Part shown: piece by piece, positions 51,250 to 61,649 of the stretch
Numbering within the stretch: position 1 is the first letter of the stretch
How the letters are laid out: the number at the start of each line of letters is the position of its first letter
DNA from: Asparagopsis taxiformis
Taxonomy: Eukaryota; Rhodophyta; Florideophyceae; Bonnemaisoniales; Bonnemaisoniaceae
Reading direction: 5' to 3'
Assembly (NCBI GenBank): GCA_030407315.1
Contig: JALQPE010000319.1
Location: 1-64,000, forward strand
Length of the DNA stretch: 64,000 bases
Translations under genes and position numbers: made by a program
The notes under the pieces: model-generated
Databases searched by the model: none
Told to the model about the DNA's origin: nothing
The model's input: the letters and a program-made list of their open reading frames with translations, nothing else

Positions 51250-53477
51250 CTAGTAGCGACGAGAACGCTTGCCCGCAGGGTCATACGGACCAGGGCCTTC
51301 GCCGCGGCTATCGTGGCTGCGGCTGCGATTGGGCTGAACGAAGCCCGGCGCGTACGGATCGACGGTCTGCGTGACCACGGGGGCTCGCTCGCGACGCGAC
51401 GCGGGGTCCCTGGCGTAAGGTTCCGCAGTCCCGTGACTGCGCGTATCCGAAGGGCGCGCCGAAGCGGGGTCGCGTGGCAGGTACGCCGCTGCGTGACCAT
51501 ACCCGACGGGGTCGCCGAAGCCGCCGCCACTCGCAAATGCGTAAGGATCGTTACGACCACCAACGGGCGGTGCGTAACCACGAGTCGCCGCGGCGAGACG
51601 TTCCGAAATCGCGCGCTCCGTTGCCAAGCGGGCAGTCAGATCCAACGTCTGGGCTCTGAAATCTTCGGCTGCGCGAGCCACGGACGTAATGAGGGAACGA
51701 ATAACCCAGCCGTCCGCACGAGGCGGAGCGGCCATCGACGTACCGAGAAGCCGACGGGCATCCTCATCGGAGACGCGGTCGTCCAGGCTCACGAACCGTG
51801 GCGCGCGCTCGGCCGGCGTGGCCACATCCGGACGACCGACGCGGGCAACGTTGCCCCCTCCCGTAGCCTCGCGTGGCACGATCTCTCGAGGATCCGGCGC
51901 ACGCGGCGCTTCGTTTTGATGGCCACGACGGCCAGAACGCGTCCCTCGGGGGCGCTCGTTGCCCCCGAGGCCACCGAAATAACCGGTACGATTGCCACGA
52001 CGGCGTTCGGAACGGGAAGCGACCCGCGGCACGTAAGCCCCATCGCTACGCACGGAGACGAACTCCTGGTTATCGCCGCTTGCGTAATCGGGACGTATAA
52101 CCCGATACTCCGGCCCCAACGCAAGGGCGCCGCGAGCCTCAGCCAACGCGCTGGTAACGGAGACGAACGTATCGGAACCGTCCACCGGGATTGCACGAAG
52201 CATCTCGTAGTCGGCCAGGAAGTCCAACGTGGACTCCGGCAGCAGGCACGCGCGCCCGAACACACGACGTTCCACGAACAGCGAGCACGCGAGCATCGCT
52301 GCGTGTTCGATATCCACGGCCATGAGGAAACGTTCCTTCACGGGGGCAGGCGCGTCCTTCACGGCATCGGTAAAATAATGCACCACGCGTGGTAGCAATG
52401 TGGACGATCCACGAGGATACGGGAACTCCTCCACTACTTCCGGCAACGGCGGGAAGTAGTGTTCGCTCGGGACGACCCACGGAGCCGACGCGTGCGACAC
52501 GCGGTAATCGTCCGCGTTCACGTGACGGAGCGCGAAATGGTCGTCGTACGAACTACGCTCTTGGAGATGACGCTCAACGAAAGAGCAGTCTTCCATTCGG
52601 CACGTTGCCTTTCGGAAAGTGTCCGCGGACACACGAACACGGACGCGACCGTGATGAACGGTGGTTCCTCGGGCGTTCCCTTCCACAGGAACGCGTCCAT
52701 GCGGTCAACGTAGATCGCGTCGTTGACGTCACGCAACCACGAGCGGTCGCAACGTATCGACGCCGGGATCTGGTAACGTTCCGATCCCGGTGGCCCGTTG
52801 GCGAAACGACGCCCGGCTGCCCGCCCCCACGTATCCTCGGCGGAACGCATATAGTCGACGACCGCGCGGGCGTCCAGACGATCTCTGGCCAACGTGGCGA
52901 GATCGTCATCCGTGATACCCACGCGAGGCAACGCAGCCCACGCGTGGGTCAGGACGCCTACGTTTAGCGCCGCACCGCCACGTGAGGCGGTGCCGACTGT
53001 CCCAACGGGGTCACCACCCTCCGGCGAGGGATCCTGACGAGGAGAACGAGGCGAACCGTCACGACGAGGCACGCCCGTGCGGGCCGCCGCCACAGCACGA
53101 CGCGAACGAGCGGCCGCTGCCATCGCGGCTACGCCCCTCGATGGGGCCGCGACATCCGGGATGATGGGTGACGAATTCCCCGAGTCGGACGCCGTTGCGT
53201 CATCATCACGTGGGGCATCGGCCCTAGCAGCCTCGGCAGGCGTCACGGAAGCCACCAGGCGAGACGGAGCCATCGGGCGAGACGAAGAGGCGACGGCCTG
53301 AGGAGCAACGGCTTCTCCCGCCCTAACGGATGGGGCGGGAGCGACGGACGCTTCCGTCGCTGGCGGCGCACCGGCTCCGACGAGGGAGGGAGCGCCCTGC
53401 GAAGGGTTCCTCGCTCCACCTCCAGCAGAGCCGGCGGGCCGCGGAGTGTTAGCATCGGTACTACGAGTCGTAACCAT
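51250..53477 (-). pseudogene. antisense accessory gene of family B, one frameshift
   Basis: Homologue of the 10545-13811 gene in the same place and orientation. The first frame (ATG 53475-53477) gives a Pro/Ala/Ser/Thr-rich N-terminus and the start of the core (CDRSWL, DAIYVDRM). A shift between about 52570 and 52620 passes to a second frame with NADDYRV, VVHYFTDAVKDAP, IPVDGSD, a Gly/Arg-rich linker, a coiled-coil stretch (FRAQTLDLTARLATERAISERL split by turns) and a basic tail ending KRSRRY. About 740 residues in total. The frame is also open upstream to a TTG at 53621, which would add a membrane-like helix; I prefer the ATG because family A lacks such a helix. Confidence 0.8.
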
Positions 53478-53669
53478 CGTGGTTACGCTGTACACGATAA
53501 TTACGACGAGTGCAACGAGCACGACGACGAGAGCCACGCGGGCTAGACGAAACAAGAGAACGAAATGAACGGAGGTAGCAGTACCCAGCGGGGGAAAAAG
53601 ATAAGGGAGAACGAAAGGCAACGGCCTGGATGACGATGGTGAGAGGAAGGGTGAGCGACGATCGCTATC

Positions 53670-53697
53670 ACGTTAAGCCGCGGCTTAAATAACCTTC
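53670..53697 (-). promoter_or_regulatory. candidate promoter of the family B antisense gene
   Basis: On the minus strand: TTATTTAA, then GCCGCG, then GTGATAGCG. It includes the perfect 16-bp palindrome TTAAGCCGCGGCTTAA (53673-53688). It lies about 207 bp upstream of the antisense ATG and mirrors the block at 10345-10375 in family A. The stretch 53698-54055 holds no gene. Confidence 0.42.
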
Positions 53698-54055
53698 GGA
53701 CGACCGTTGTCGTAATGCCCGCTGGCAGATTCACGAAAAGGCCGCGGCCTGCGCACGTATCGCGCTGAATTGAAGCACACCCGCGTGGTGGAATTGGACA
53801 CTGCATTCGTTGCAGGGAAACGCCTAAGCGAGGCATTGACGTACGATGCCAACGGGCGGGCCTCGATGATTACGAAAGAGCCGGAGCGCACGCGCGCGCT
53901 CCGGCGCCGTGGCGATTCGATCAGCCAACCGGGCCGCGTACGTTTAAACGAGATTTTTCGGGACAACTGCCACGTCCGCAGTTGTACCCGAAAAGACGCC
54001 ACGGCCCCGTGTCTCAGGCGCGTCCTGACGGGCCTCGCGTGGCGGGGACGTCCAC

Positions 54056-54072
54056 GTGTGGGGGTGGGGCTG
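54056..54072 (+). promoter_or_regulatory. polypurine tract of family B
   Basis: GTGTGGGGGTGGGGCTG directly precedes the TGTAG of the 3' LTR. It is G-rich with some interruptions by T and C. Confidence 0.65.
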
Positions 54073-54739
54073 TGTAGTATACGTGGCAATTCCGAAATTG
54101 CAAATATTTACGATTTCCGCGGAATTCGAATTTCGGCGGACACGACCGGCGACAGCAATGCACGAACATTGCTGGCGCATGCGCGCGCGCAACCGGCACA
54201 CGTGTGCAACGAACGTACTGGCAACGGCCAACGGACCAACGGACCAACGGGTCCCTACGTGCGACCCACAAGGTCCTTTCCCATTCGGGGACGTTACGAG
54301 CAGTGTTTACACTGTAAAGCGATGCCATCGTGGCTATATAGGTATTGGCATCGTGCCGGGAGGGAAAGGGGACAATTCATCGAACGGGCAACGGCTCTAG
54401 TCTACGACTGACTTCTACGTTTTACGTTTACGTTCTGCCTAACGAGGCTTCGTCTCCGTCGAGCTGCGTACTCCCTACCCATCGCCGCACGTAAGGCTGA
54501 TTGCGTGTAGTGCCTCCGGGCTTGGTTGAGAGCGCCTCCGGTGACGTACCACCTCGTTTGCTAACGTAATCCTCGCGTGGATTGTTGCGTCGTGACGCTC
54601 GTGTCTACTCGCTAACCACTCTACCTTCTACCGTTCTAACAATACAGTCAAACACCAGCGGGTGGACTGCTCGTTTCGTTTCGTAAGGACAGCGTGTCCG
54701 TAGCTCGTACCAGCTATCTAGAACTAACGTTGTTCCACA
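54073..54739 (+). repeat. 3' LTR of family B element
   Basis: 667 bp, same ends as the 5' LTR, with TATA at 54335-54340. Followed at once by GTCTGCGGCA, which is not a duplication of the left flank. Confidence 0.93.
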
Positions 54740-55239
54740 GTCTGCGGCACGATCCCGGAAAGCATGCAGTGCTCAACCCATTGCCCGATACGCTCATCCT
54801 GTCTTGAAAACTCGGCAATCGGTAATGCCAGACGAACAATCTGCTTGGCTCGCTCAACGTTCCTCTCTGCCATGACGATTTCGGCAACATCCGCCTCGAC
54901 TCCAGCATTCTTCGAACGACCGCTGAAGGCCATGCTGAGTCGACCTTGCAGCGCCGCAAATTGTTCTTCCGTGCCCTGCGCAACCCAAGCGCCAAGGTCC
55001 GCGTATGTGAAACCTCCCGGCTTGTCCGTCAAGTCTGCGAAACTTGAGTGGGCGAACAAATCCAGCAAGAGGCGGAGGAAGTCTTTGCCAGCGAGAGTAG
55101 TTTCGCGGGCGGCGCGACCTACGTTTCGACGTGTACCCATGTCACTAGAATCCTCCCAAGGGCTAGCGGGTTCGCGCAGAATTGGCACGGTTGCGTCGTC
55201 AACGATCGGATTGCTGTTGCGCCTGCGCTTATTCGTCAT
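54740..55239 (-). pseudogene. N-terminal stump of an unknown gene, cut by the family B LTR
   Basis: Frame from ATG 55237-55239 runs 167 codons and then enters the LTR. The protein starts with a basic patch (NKRRRNSN), has helical segments (KDFLRLLLDLFAHSSF, then ERNVERAKQIVRLALP) and ends in VEHCMLSGIVPQT before the junction. I do not recognise a domain. Whether the coiled-coil stump at 41243-41379 is its other end is uncertain. Confidence 0.5.
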
Positions 55240-56192
55240 AATGGAATGAGTGGAAATTCGGTACAGGATGGCGACCGCTCGGCGAGACAGTCAAATTTGA
55301 CGACGTATCTCGTGACGTTTGCACTCTTTCGTGAGGAACACTGGTTGATATCGAACGGAACAGAGTATACGGGTACACAGCAATGGAAAGGTCTTGAAAC
55401 CCGTAACCGGTGTAGGTAATAAGTTGTGACGGATACGTGGTAGAGAAAAAGTTTAAAAAGATTGTGATTCCCTGTCTTTGAGTGTTGTACTGCACGGCCG
55501 CCATGGCGGCTGTGACTGCAGTCACATAGGTTGTCACAGGTGCATCACGCTTACCAGGTGAGCGACATCCGGACGGCCACTGGACATGGGGATGTCCAGC
55601 TCAGATGCATTGCTGGCCAGCCCAGAAATTGTAATATTTCGGGCACAAAAAATCTTGCAAAAATCAACGATTTGGGCGGGTCGATTGTGCCGTACGGCAC
55701 ACCCCCATCTCAAAAACATGTTCACATGTGCATGTTTTTGAGAATAGCCCAATTTTTAACTCAAATCAGGGTGTTCCCCGGATAAAGGGGTGCTTGCAGC
55801 CGCCCCAAAAGCCGCCTAGCTTGACAGCTGTAATTTTAACACATTACACATCAAGGACACTGCCTGCTTCACGCCACCTTGTCAGGTTTCGAGAGCCCGA
55901 CTCGGGCCCGTTCCGAACGGACACTCACATCTCGATTGCCTGTCTTGCATTCCAGCGGTCACGATAGGTGTGTACCTAACAAAATTTCGGTTGTATTGTG
56001 TTATTATTTCCAGCGATTGGCGTTCACGACTATTCTTCAACGTGAAACATACCATCCACATCACTCGAATACGTCAACGTCAACCATCTCTTTTCCTTTC
56101 CAACTCAACAACCATGGCGGATACGCATTTCAGCAGTTTATTTTCAACGGTTTGCGGCGATCAAGTGAGCGCGTCAGCGGAGTCGCGCGGAC
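55240..56192. other. no clear gene; two small palindromes
   Basis: Contains GTGCCGTACGGCAC at 55687-55700, immediately followed by a hairpin with arms CTCAAAAACATG / CATGTTTTTGAG (55709-55742). The ATG-started frame at 56114-56334 is antisense to the copia relic and has no support of its own. Confidence 0.5.
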
Positions 56193-56561
56193 TCAAGCGC
56201 GGCGTCGATGTCGACTTGTTTGCGGACGTGGACGGTGCGGCTGTGCATATTGGGACGGCTTCGGTGAGCACTGCTGGTGGCGATGTTGGCCTTCCGCGCA
56301 CGCTGCACAACCACAAGCTGTATCCTGTTTGGTAGAGAGACCAGACTTGCTGTCTCCATCCCATGGCTCAGTATTGGACTCAGGAGCAGCATCAACGCTG
56401 TTGTAGTCTGTATCAGAAGATGGTAAACGCTTCTTCTGCAGCTCGTCGAACACTACGTCTCGCGACACAACGACCTTTTCATTTGCTGTGTCCCATAGTT
56501 TGTAGGCTTTCTGGGAGCTTGCGTATCCAAGCATAATTGCTTCCTTTGCCCGCAAATCAAC
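56193..56561 (-). pseudogene. Ty1/copia pol fragment (integrase C-terminal motif)
   Basis: The minus-strand frame begins AKEAIMLGYASSQKAYKLWD, followed by KVVVSRDVVFDE. This is the hallmark of the copia integrase C-terminus just before the RT domain. The downstream linker is acidic and Ser/Pro-rich. Upstream sequence is cut off at 56562 by the CACTACGGTG terminus of another repeat, and downstream RT is absent. Confidence 0.85.
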
Positions 56562-57340
56562 ACTACGGTGTTGAAAAGGGGGCCTCAGACAGTACTGCGA
56601 GACAGTGATTTTTACTGTCTGAGACAGTAAAAATCACTATGCGGCAAATGAAAATTAATGCCACACTTGGAGACAGTGATTTGCACTGTCTGGCAGACAG
56701 TACGGAACACTGTCTGCAGACAGTAAAAAACACTGTCTCACAGTACTGTCTGAGGCAGTGAATGGAGACAGTAAAAATTAATGATTTATTCAATAGTTGG
56801 ATATGATGTAATTTACTGTACTGGGCAGTGTTGGCGGATAGTGTTTTGTATTGGCCAAGGCAACATGGCCGGATAGTGAAATACGCTGCCTGGGACAATA
56901 GATGGAACCAACACGGTGCACTGTCCTGGGCAGTACCTGGAGACAGTGATTTTCACTGTCCTGGGCAGTACCTGGAGACAGTGATTTTCACTGTCCTGGG
57001 CAGTACCTGTAGACAGTACTTTGTGCTGCCCTGGGCAGTACCTGTAGACAGTACTTTGTGCTGCCCTGGGCAGTACCTGTAGACAGTACTTTGTGCTGCC
57101 CTGGGCAGTACCTGTAGACAGTACTTTGTGCTGCCCTGGGCAGTACCTGTAGACAGTACTTTGTGCTGCCCTGGGCAGCACCTGTAGACAGTATTTCGTG
57201 CTGCCCTGGGCAGCACCTGGAGACAGTACTTTGTGCTGCCCTGGGCAGCACCTGGAGACAGTATTTCGTGCTGCCCTGGGCAGCACCTGGAGACAGTAAA
57301 AGTAGTGTCCTGATATAGTAAAATTCGGTGTCTGGGAGTG
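56562..57340 (+). mobile_element. CACTA-like terminus with subterminal motif array
   Basis: Starts CACTACGGTGTTGAAAAGGG and interrupts the copia relic. Next come many CAGACAGT / ACTGTCTG words in both orientations (56585-56780), then the minisatellite. The same terminal 35 bp recur at 63074. CACTA at the end plus subterminal repeats suggests an En/Spm-type (CACTA) element, but no transposase or opposite end is in the window. Confidence 0.45.
56926..57299 (+). repeat. 35-bp minisatellite, about 10.7 copies
   Basis: Unit CTGGGCAGTACCTGTAGACA plus GTACTTTGTGCTGCC, with starts every 35 bp from 56926. Variants are ordered along the array: GTGATTTTCACTGTC in the first units, GTACTTTGTGCTGCC in the middle, and GCAGCACC with GTATTTCG in the last. 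All six frames stay open because of the repeat. Confidence 0.95.
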
Positions 57341-59177
57341 GTGGATGAGATGGAGCGTCACGCTGTCGTGGGCATCTTTCCGGGGTAGAGGAAGGCAGTT
57401 CTAGCGCTATGAGGATGGGGCATGGACGGTATTCATATGGGAATGGACAGAATAGTACGGCTAGGAATTTTTATTTCGTAGTGACTATGAGCTAGCGAGA
57501 GGTATACGCGGTAGGATAGGTAGCAATCTAAGAGGGTGCGATATGGGAAGCTTCACTCTGGATTTGTTTATTTGCGCAGGCTACATTGAGAATAAACAAT
57601 CCCTATGTTAAAAATGCTACTACAACTAACACTATTCCGACGAGTAAAACTAAAACTACTAGAAAAGTCTAGAAATCTATCAACTGATTGAGCTGCATGA
57701 ATAAGCTAGGAAATGAAGAGAAGAAGAAAAAATGATGTAGAGAAAGGAAACAAGTTAGTGACGTTGAATTGGAGAGGGAAATTGATGGTGATTAGGAGAC
57801 TAACGTACCTTAACAAATACCATTGCATCCCAAATTGAGATATGTACTCACAGGCAGAAAAGAAAAGTAGTGGAGAAGTGGTAAGAGAGAAAGATAAATG
57901 AAAGTAGAAGTGGAACACTCACCGACTGGAAACCTGAGAAAGAGAAAACAAATAGAAAACTGGGTTAGTGGCGTGAGTTGTGGAAACGTACCATCATGGT
58001 TCATATCCGTCGGAGACAAAGCAACAACTTTGGCCTTGGAAGCCGTATTGATGATCTAAAACTTACGCTTTGGAAGCAGTTTAGATGATCTATACGGCTT
58101 CCACGGCCAGGGTTGTTGCTTTGTTTCCGACGGATATGAAGATGGAAACAGGGATTTTCAGAATCTGTTGTTTAAGTAGCACTCTGCGGGCGGAAATGAC
58201 GTGTAGGAGAACAATAGAGGGATGAATTTGAAACAGAGCGGTGCGATGGGAGGCCCAGAAAAACGATACCTAGGCTGCGAATTACGCTTGGAAGCACATG
58301 ATCTGGCAGAGGAGGCGCACATTATCGTATCTTCTACCGCCTTTTATTGTCTAGAATGACGTCATCACTACAGAAATATAGGAAAAACACTAGCATATGG
58401 GGCCTACAGGACAGGCGGAGGTGAAGAGTAAGAAAAATGGCGCACTTTCCTGGACGAGGAGTCCGCCCTTCCAGTGATGATGTGGATGGTATATATCGAT
58501 AACGTCATTGTATGCTCCGAGTACACTTGGCAGGCAGTCAAAGCGGGCCACGTGGATGGTGGCGGTTAGGAAACAGCAGTGTCGAAGAATTTTTATAATT
58601 TTCATGTTTCAAGCGAGCAGTGAGTCTGCATTGCAATATATAAATGTATCCTAATTTAAGATATCACACCGAGTACGATTCAACGAGACATCGTGTTTTC
58701 ACCTTGTGAATAGGGCCGAGAATATGGTAGAGTATACGAGTAGGAACTACGTGCATGAGAAAATCAGATTCAGTATTAGTGCTTAGAGCATCACTGCGTA
58801 ACAAACGGAAGTGGATACGTCTTGGCCAGGCTGGTGTTTAGGGAATGCGATACAAGATAGCAAAACGATATTGAGTAGGTCGAGCCCGGATGAAATAGCA
58901 ATCATTGTGCATAAAGTAATGAGCATAGGACAAATCATTGTGGTGAAACAGTTCATTGGATCGAATGAAAGCCAGGAAAGGTTTCTTAATGGTTGAATTT
59001 AGTGGCGGAGAAATATAATTCTGCACTATAGCGGAGAAGTAGCGGAAAAGAGTAAATCTCCTTCAGCAAGCGAGACATGCATCAATATTGCCCAGTATAG
59101 TTCGTCTGAAGTGCAAGTTGAACCTCGCAAAGTGAATATCAGAGGTCGTTGGCTAGTGGTTGAAGAAGTCTGCAACG
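57341..59177. other. no gene seen; long hairpin
   Basis: AT-rich, without conserved frames. At 58000-58061 and 58080-58140 two arms of about 61 bp are about 90 percent complementary around an 18-nt loop, each including GCAACAAC-type and ATATCCGTCGG-type segments. It could be a foldback element or a small-RNA precursor. Confidence 0.55.
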
Positions 59178-61358
59178 ATGGAGCAATTCTTGAAAACGGA
59201 TTTGGCTGCAGAAAACTATTCCGAACAGGCCAGAGTTCGTGCAGTTCTCTTCGACGGAGAATCTGGCTGGGTGTACGGTGAAATTGTTGTTCAACGGATC
59301 GTTTAGGGGTGCTCCGGACGTCCAAAATTGTGTCAACCTCGAGATGACGGCGTACTACACTTGTAGCCGTTGGTGGGCCGGGCTGAAACCGAACTCGGTT
59401 GGTACCATTGGGCAGGAATGGATTGCTGGTTTGTTGGAAATCTTCGGGTACGTGAAGGAGGTGGCCGAGTATTGGAACGTTTCGGATGTGTTGAGGATGC
59501 TGGATGGCTCCATTCCCAGCGTGGGTGACCCGAGCAAGAGCTTCGACATTCACTCACGCGTTGTCGAAGTTTTTGCGCTGATGGTGCCCAAGAAGGGGTT
59601 CTGAGCGGACTTACATCCCAAGGAAGGCCCTCCCAATGGCTCCAAGTTTGAGAAGATCTTTCCCAATCGGAAGTCTGTGTTTTGAAAGGACGCCAGGAAA
59701 ATGCTCCTGCGCGTAACTGGCTACCGCGACATGTAAATGCGGAAACAATTTTACGTGGTGGACCCACACATCCCACATGCTGCGCTCCCAGTCACATGTG
59801 GTCATGATTCCGCCAACCCTTCCCCTTCCATTTCCATTTCCCTGACCATCCCTTCATCCTCCATTCCTTTGCCTTTGAAGAATCCAATTGAGGTAGTACC
59901 ACCTCAATTAGATTCTTCCAGCTATTCCGAGGCTGCCTCTGTTTCTGCCACTGCCCCTGTCGTGTCTGCATCGTCCGGAGTGGAAACTTCTGGGAAAGTG
60001 ATGCCCAAAAGGAGTACCTGCCTGAAAGAGAGTCGTTCCGGTCGTGGTGGAACAGCGACGGCGGGTGGTGCGAGCCCTGTTCAGGTCGTCGAGCTGGAGA
60101 GCGCACCCAAGGATGCGGGTAAAAGCTCCATCCTTGGGAAGCGCAACTGGGAAACCGCTTCTGCGACGCCCGAGCCCTCTACCAAATTTGGTACTTTTAA
60201 AAGAGGAAGCTCAGTGAGACTTCATCAAAGTCGTCGTCAAAGAAATCCAAGTCGGCTTCCAGAGGACGTTCTCGGGAGCCGATTCTCCAGTTCGACGACG
60301 CCCATGAAAATCCTATTCCCGACAGTATCGTCGATGAGAATGTGGCCGCCGTTCTCCCTAACGCAATTGCGTCTGGTAGCCCGATGAAGTACTACATGGA
60401 AATTACGACGGTAGAGACGGTGCGGGCGGAAATAAAGGCGGCAGCATTCCTGGCAGCTGCATCGCCAGGTGCTGAGGACTCGGTGGTGGAATAGTACTTT
60501 GCGGTGAAGCGGCGTTGCTGGACAACATGGGGGTGGTTGTTGTGGAAGGCCTCTTGCAGTCGTCCACGGCTGGTAGTGCGACGCATGACCTCTTCAGTCA
60601 CTTTTCTCGGCAGTTCCAGCTGGTTGAGGAGGTTGAAAAGCCACAGAAACCCTCCCAGCAGTCTGATTCTGATTATGAAGACAGGAAACCACAGGACGAG
60701 CCCCCAGATTTCGCCAAGCCCGGTTTTGATCCTTCGCCGTGGCATTTCATCCACAACGTGGGTGCTGCGAAGGACCGCATAGATGGTGGTCGTGGGCGAC
60801 TCCCCCTGCCGCGGTGTGAATTGTGCGACAAGCTGGAGGAGGGGAATTTGGATATGTACAGGAACAAGTTGGTGGCAGAGCTTGCTCTTGGTGTTTGTGC
60901 GGATTTCTTGAAGTTGGGAATGGAGGGTGAGGATCCTGTCTTTTTCCCGAAGACAGGATTACGGCTGCTTCTTAAAACAGATGGGGCTGCGGACCAGGAT
61001 GGGCACACGGACTTCTGAGAATCCCAATTTTGAGGAGTCGGACCTACCCAATCCCCATCCTATTTCATGATGTCGAGCGGATCCGATGGGTTCTTTATAG
61101 TAGCTGCACCTTATAGTCATGTATGCCTGGTCCATACGGACGCCGACATGTGGAAGGTTCCCGTTAACCACTTTTATGTGCCACCCTATTCCGTCTTAGT
61201 TGATCGCGGTGACCTTTACCATTACGGGGTCGGCTTCAGGTGAGGAGATCTTCCTGTGGGAGCAGAATTTAGTCTATGGTCTGCCCACGCGCGGCCACAT
61301 CTACTTGAAGACGGAGAAGGACGTCCTCACGGACCACATCCACACCGTCGAATATTAA
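59178..61358 (+). pseudogene. decayed gene, possibly a 2-oxoglutarate/Fe(II) dioxygenase-like protein
   Basis: Successive frames switch many times but read as one protein: MEQFLKTDLAAENYSEQARV at the start, then MTAYYTCSRWWAGLKPNSVG, then Ser/Lys-rich stretches (SSKSSSKKSKSASRGRSRE), then ATHDLFSHFSRQFQLVEEVE. The C-terminal region has DQDGHTDF, then YVPPYSVLVDRGDLYHYGVGF, then GHIYLKTEKDVLTDH, ending at TAA 61356-61358. The HxD and the later His in a double-strand beta-helix arrangement fit an Fe(II)/2OG oxygenase fold. Some of the breaks could be introns or sequence errors. The family assignment is tentative. Confidence 0.4.
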
Positions 61359-61649
61359 AAGTATGACAGGAGCAATAGATAGCATACGAGAAGTATTAAA
61401 ACCTATGCTATTGTTCCCTGCTATGAAGTTCTGTCTTTCTCATCTCAACATTATTCGCTTAGCCCACCTTTCTATTTTCATCTATACATCTGACCTTCAT
61501 GTCATAGTTTAGTGCTACTAAGCCTATTGATTGCTACATTTTTGTATTAGTCTACAACTTTACATGATTTCACTAGCTAGACCGTAGGGGGGAACTAGTT
61601 TTAGACCTTGACAACCCGTGAGGTTCGACTATAAGAGACGTTGCTGAGA

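Larger units (their letters stand above)
41380..54739 (+). mobile_element. Ty3/gypsy family B, complete element (13.36 kb)
   Basis: LTRs 41380-42040 and 54073-54739 differ by about 1 percent. Order: LTR, primer-binding site, gag, pol (protease, RT, RNase H, integrase, chromodomain), a 2.2-kb non-coding spacer, an antisense gene, polypurine tract, LTR. The layout and primer-binding site equal those of family A, although the proteins are strongly diverged. Flanks (TGCCA left, GTCTG right) do not match, so the ends come from a rearrangement or an assembly join. Confidence 0.93.

Noticed and set aside
53478..53621. N-terminal extension of the family B antisense protein with a hydrophobic helix (Env-like anchor)
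   Set aside because: It needs a TTG start, and the family A homologue has no such helix. The ATG at 53477 is the better start.
41243..55239. A single host gene cleanly interrupted by family B
   Set aside because: The flanks lack a target duplication and the two stumps cannot be shown to belong to one protein.
56813..57361. 182-residue minus-strand open frame rich in repeated PRAAQSTVYRYCPGQ-type words
   Set aside because: It is the translation of the 35-bp minisatellite. Other frames are equally open and no start or family supports it.
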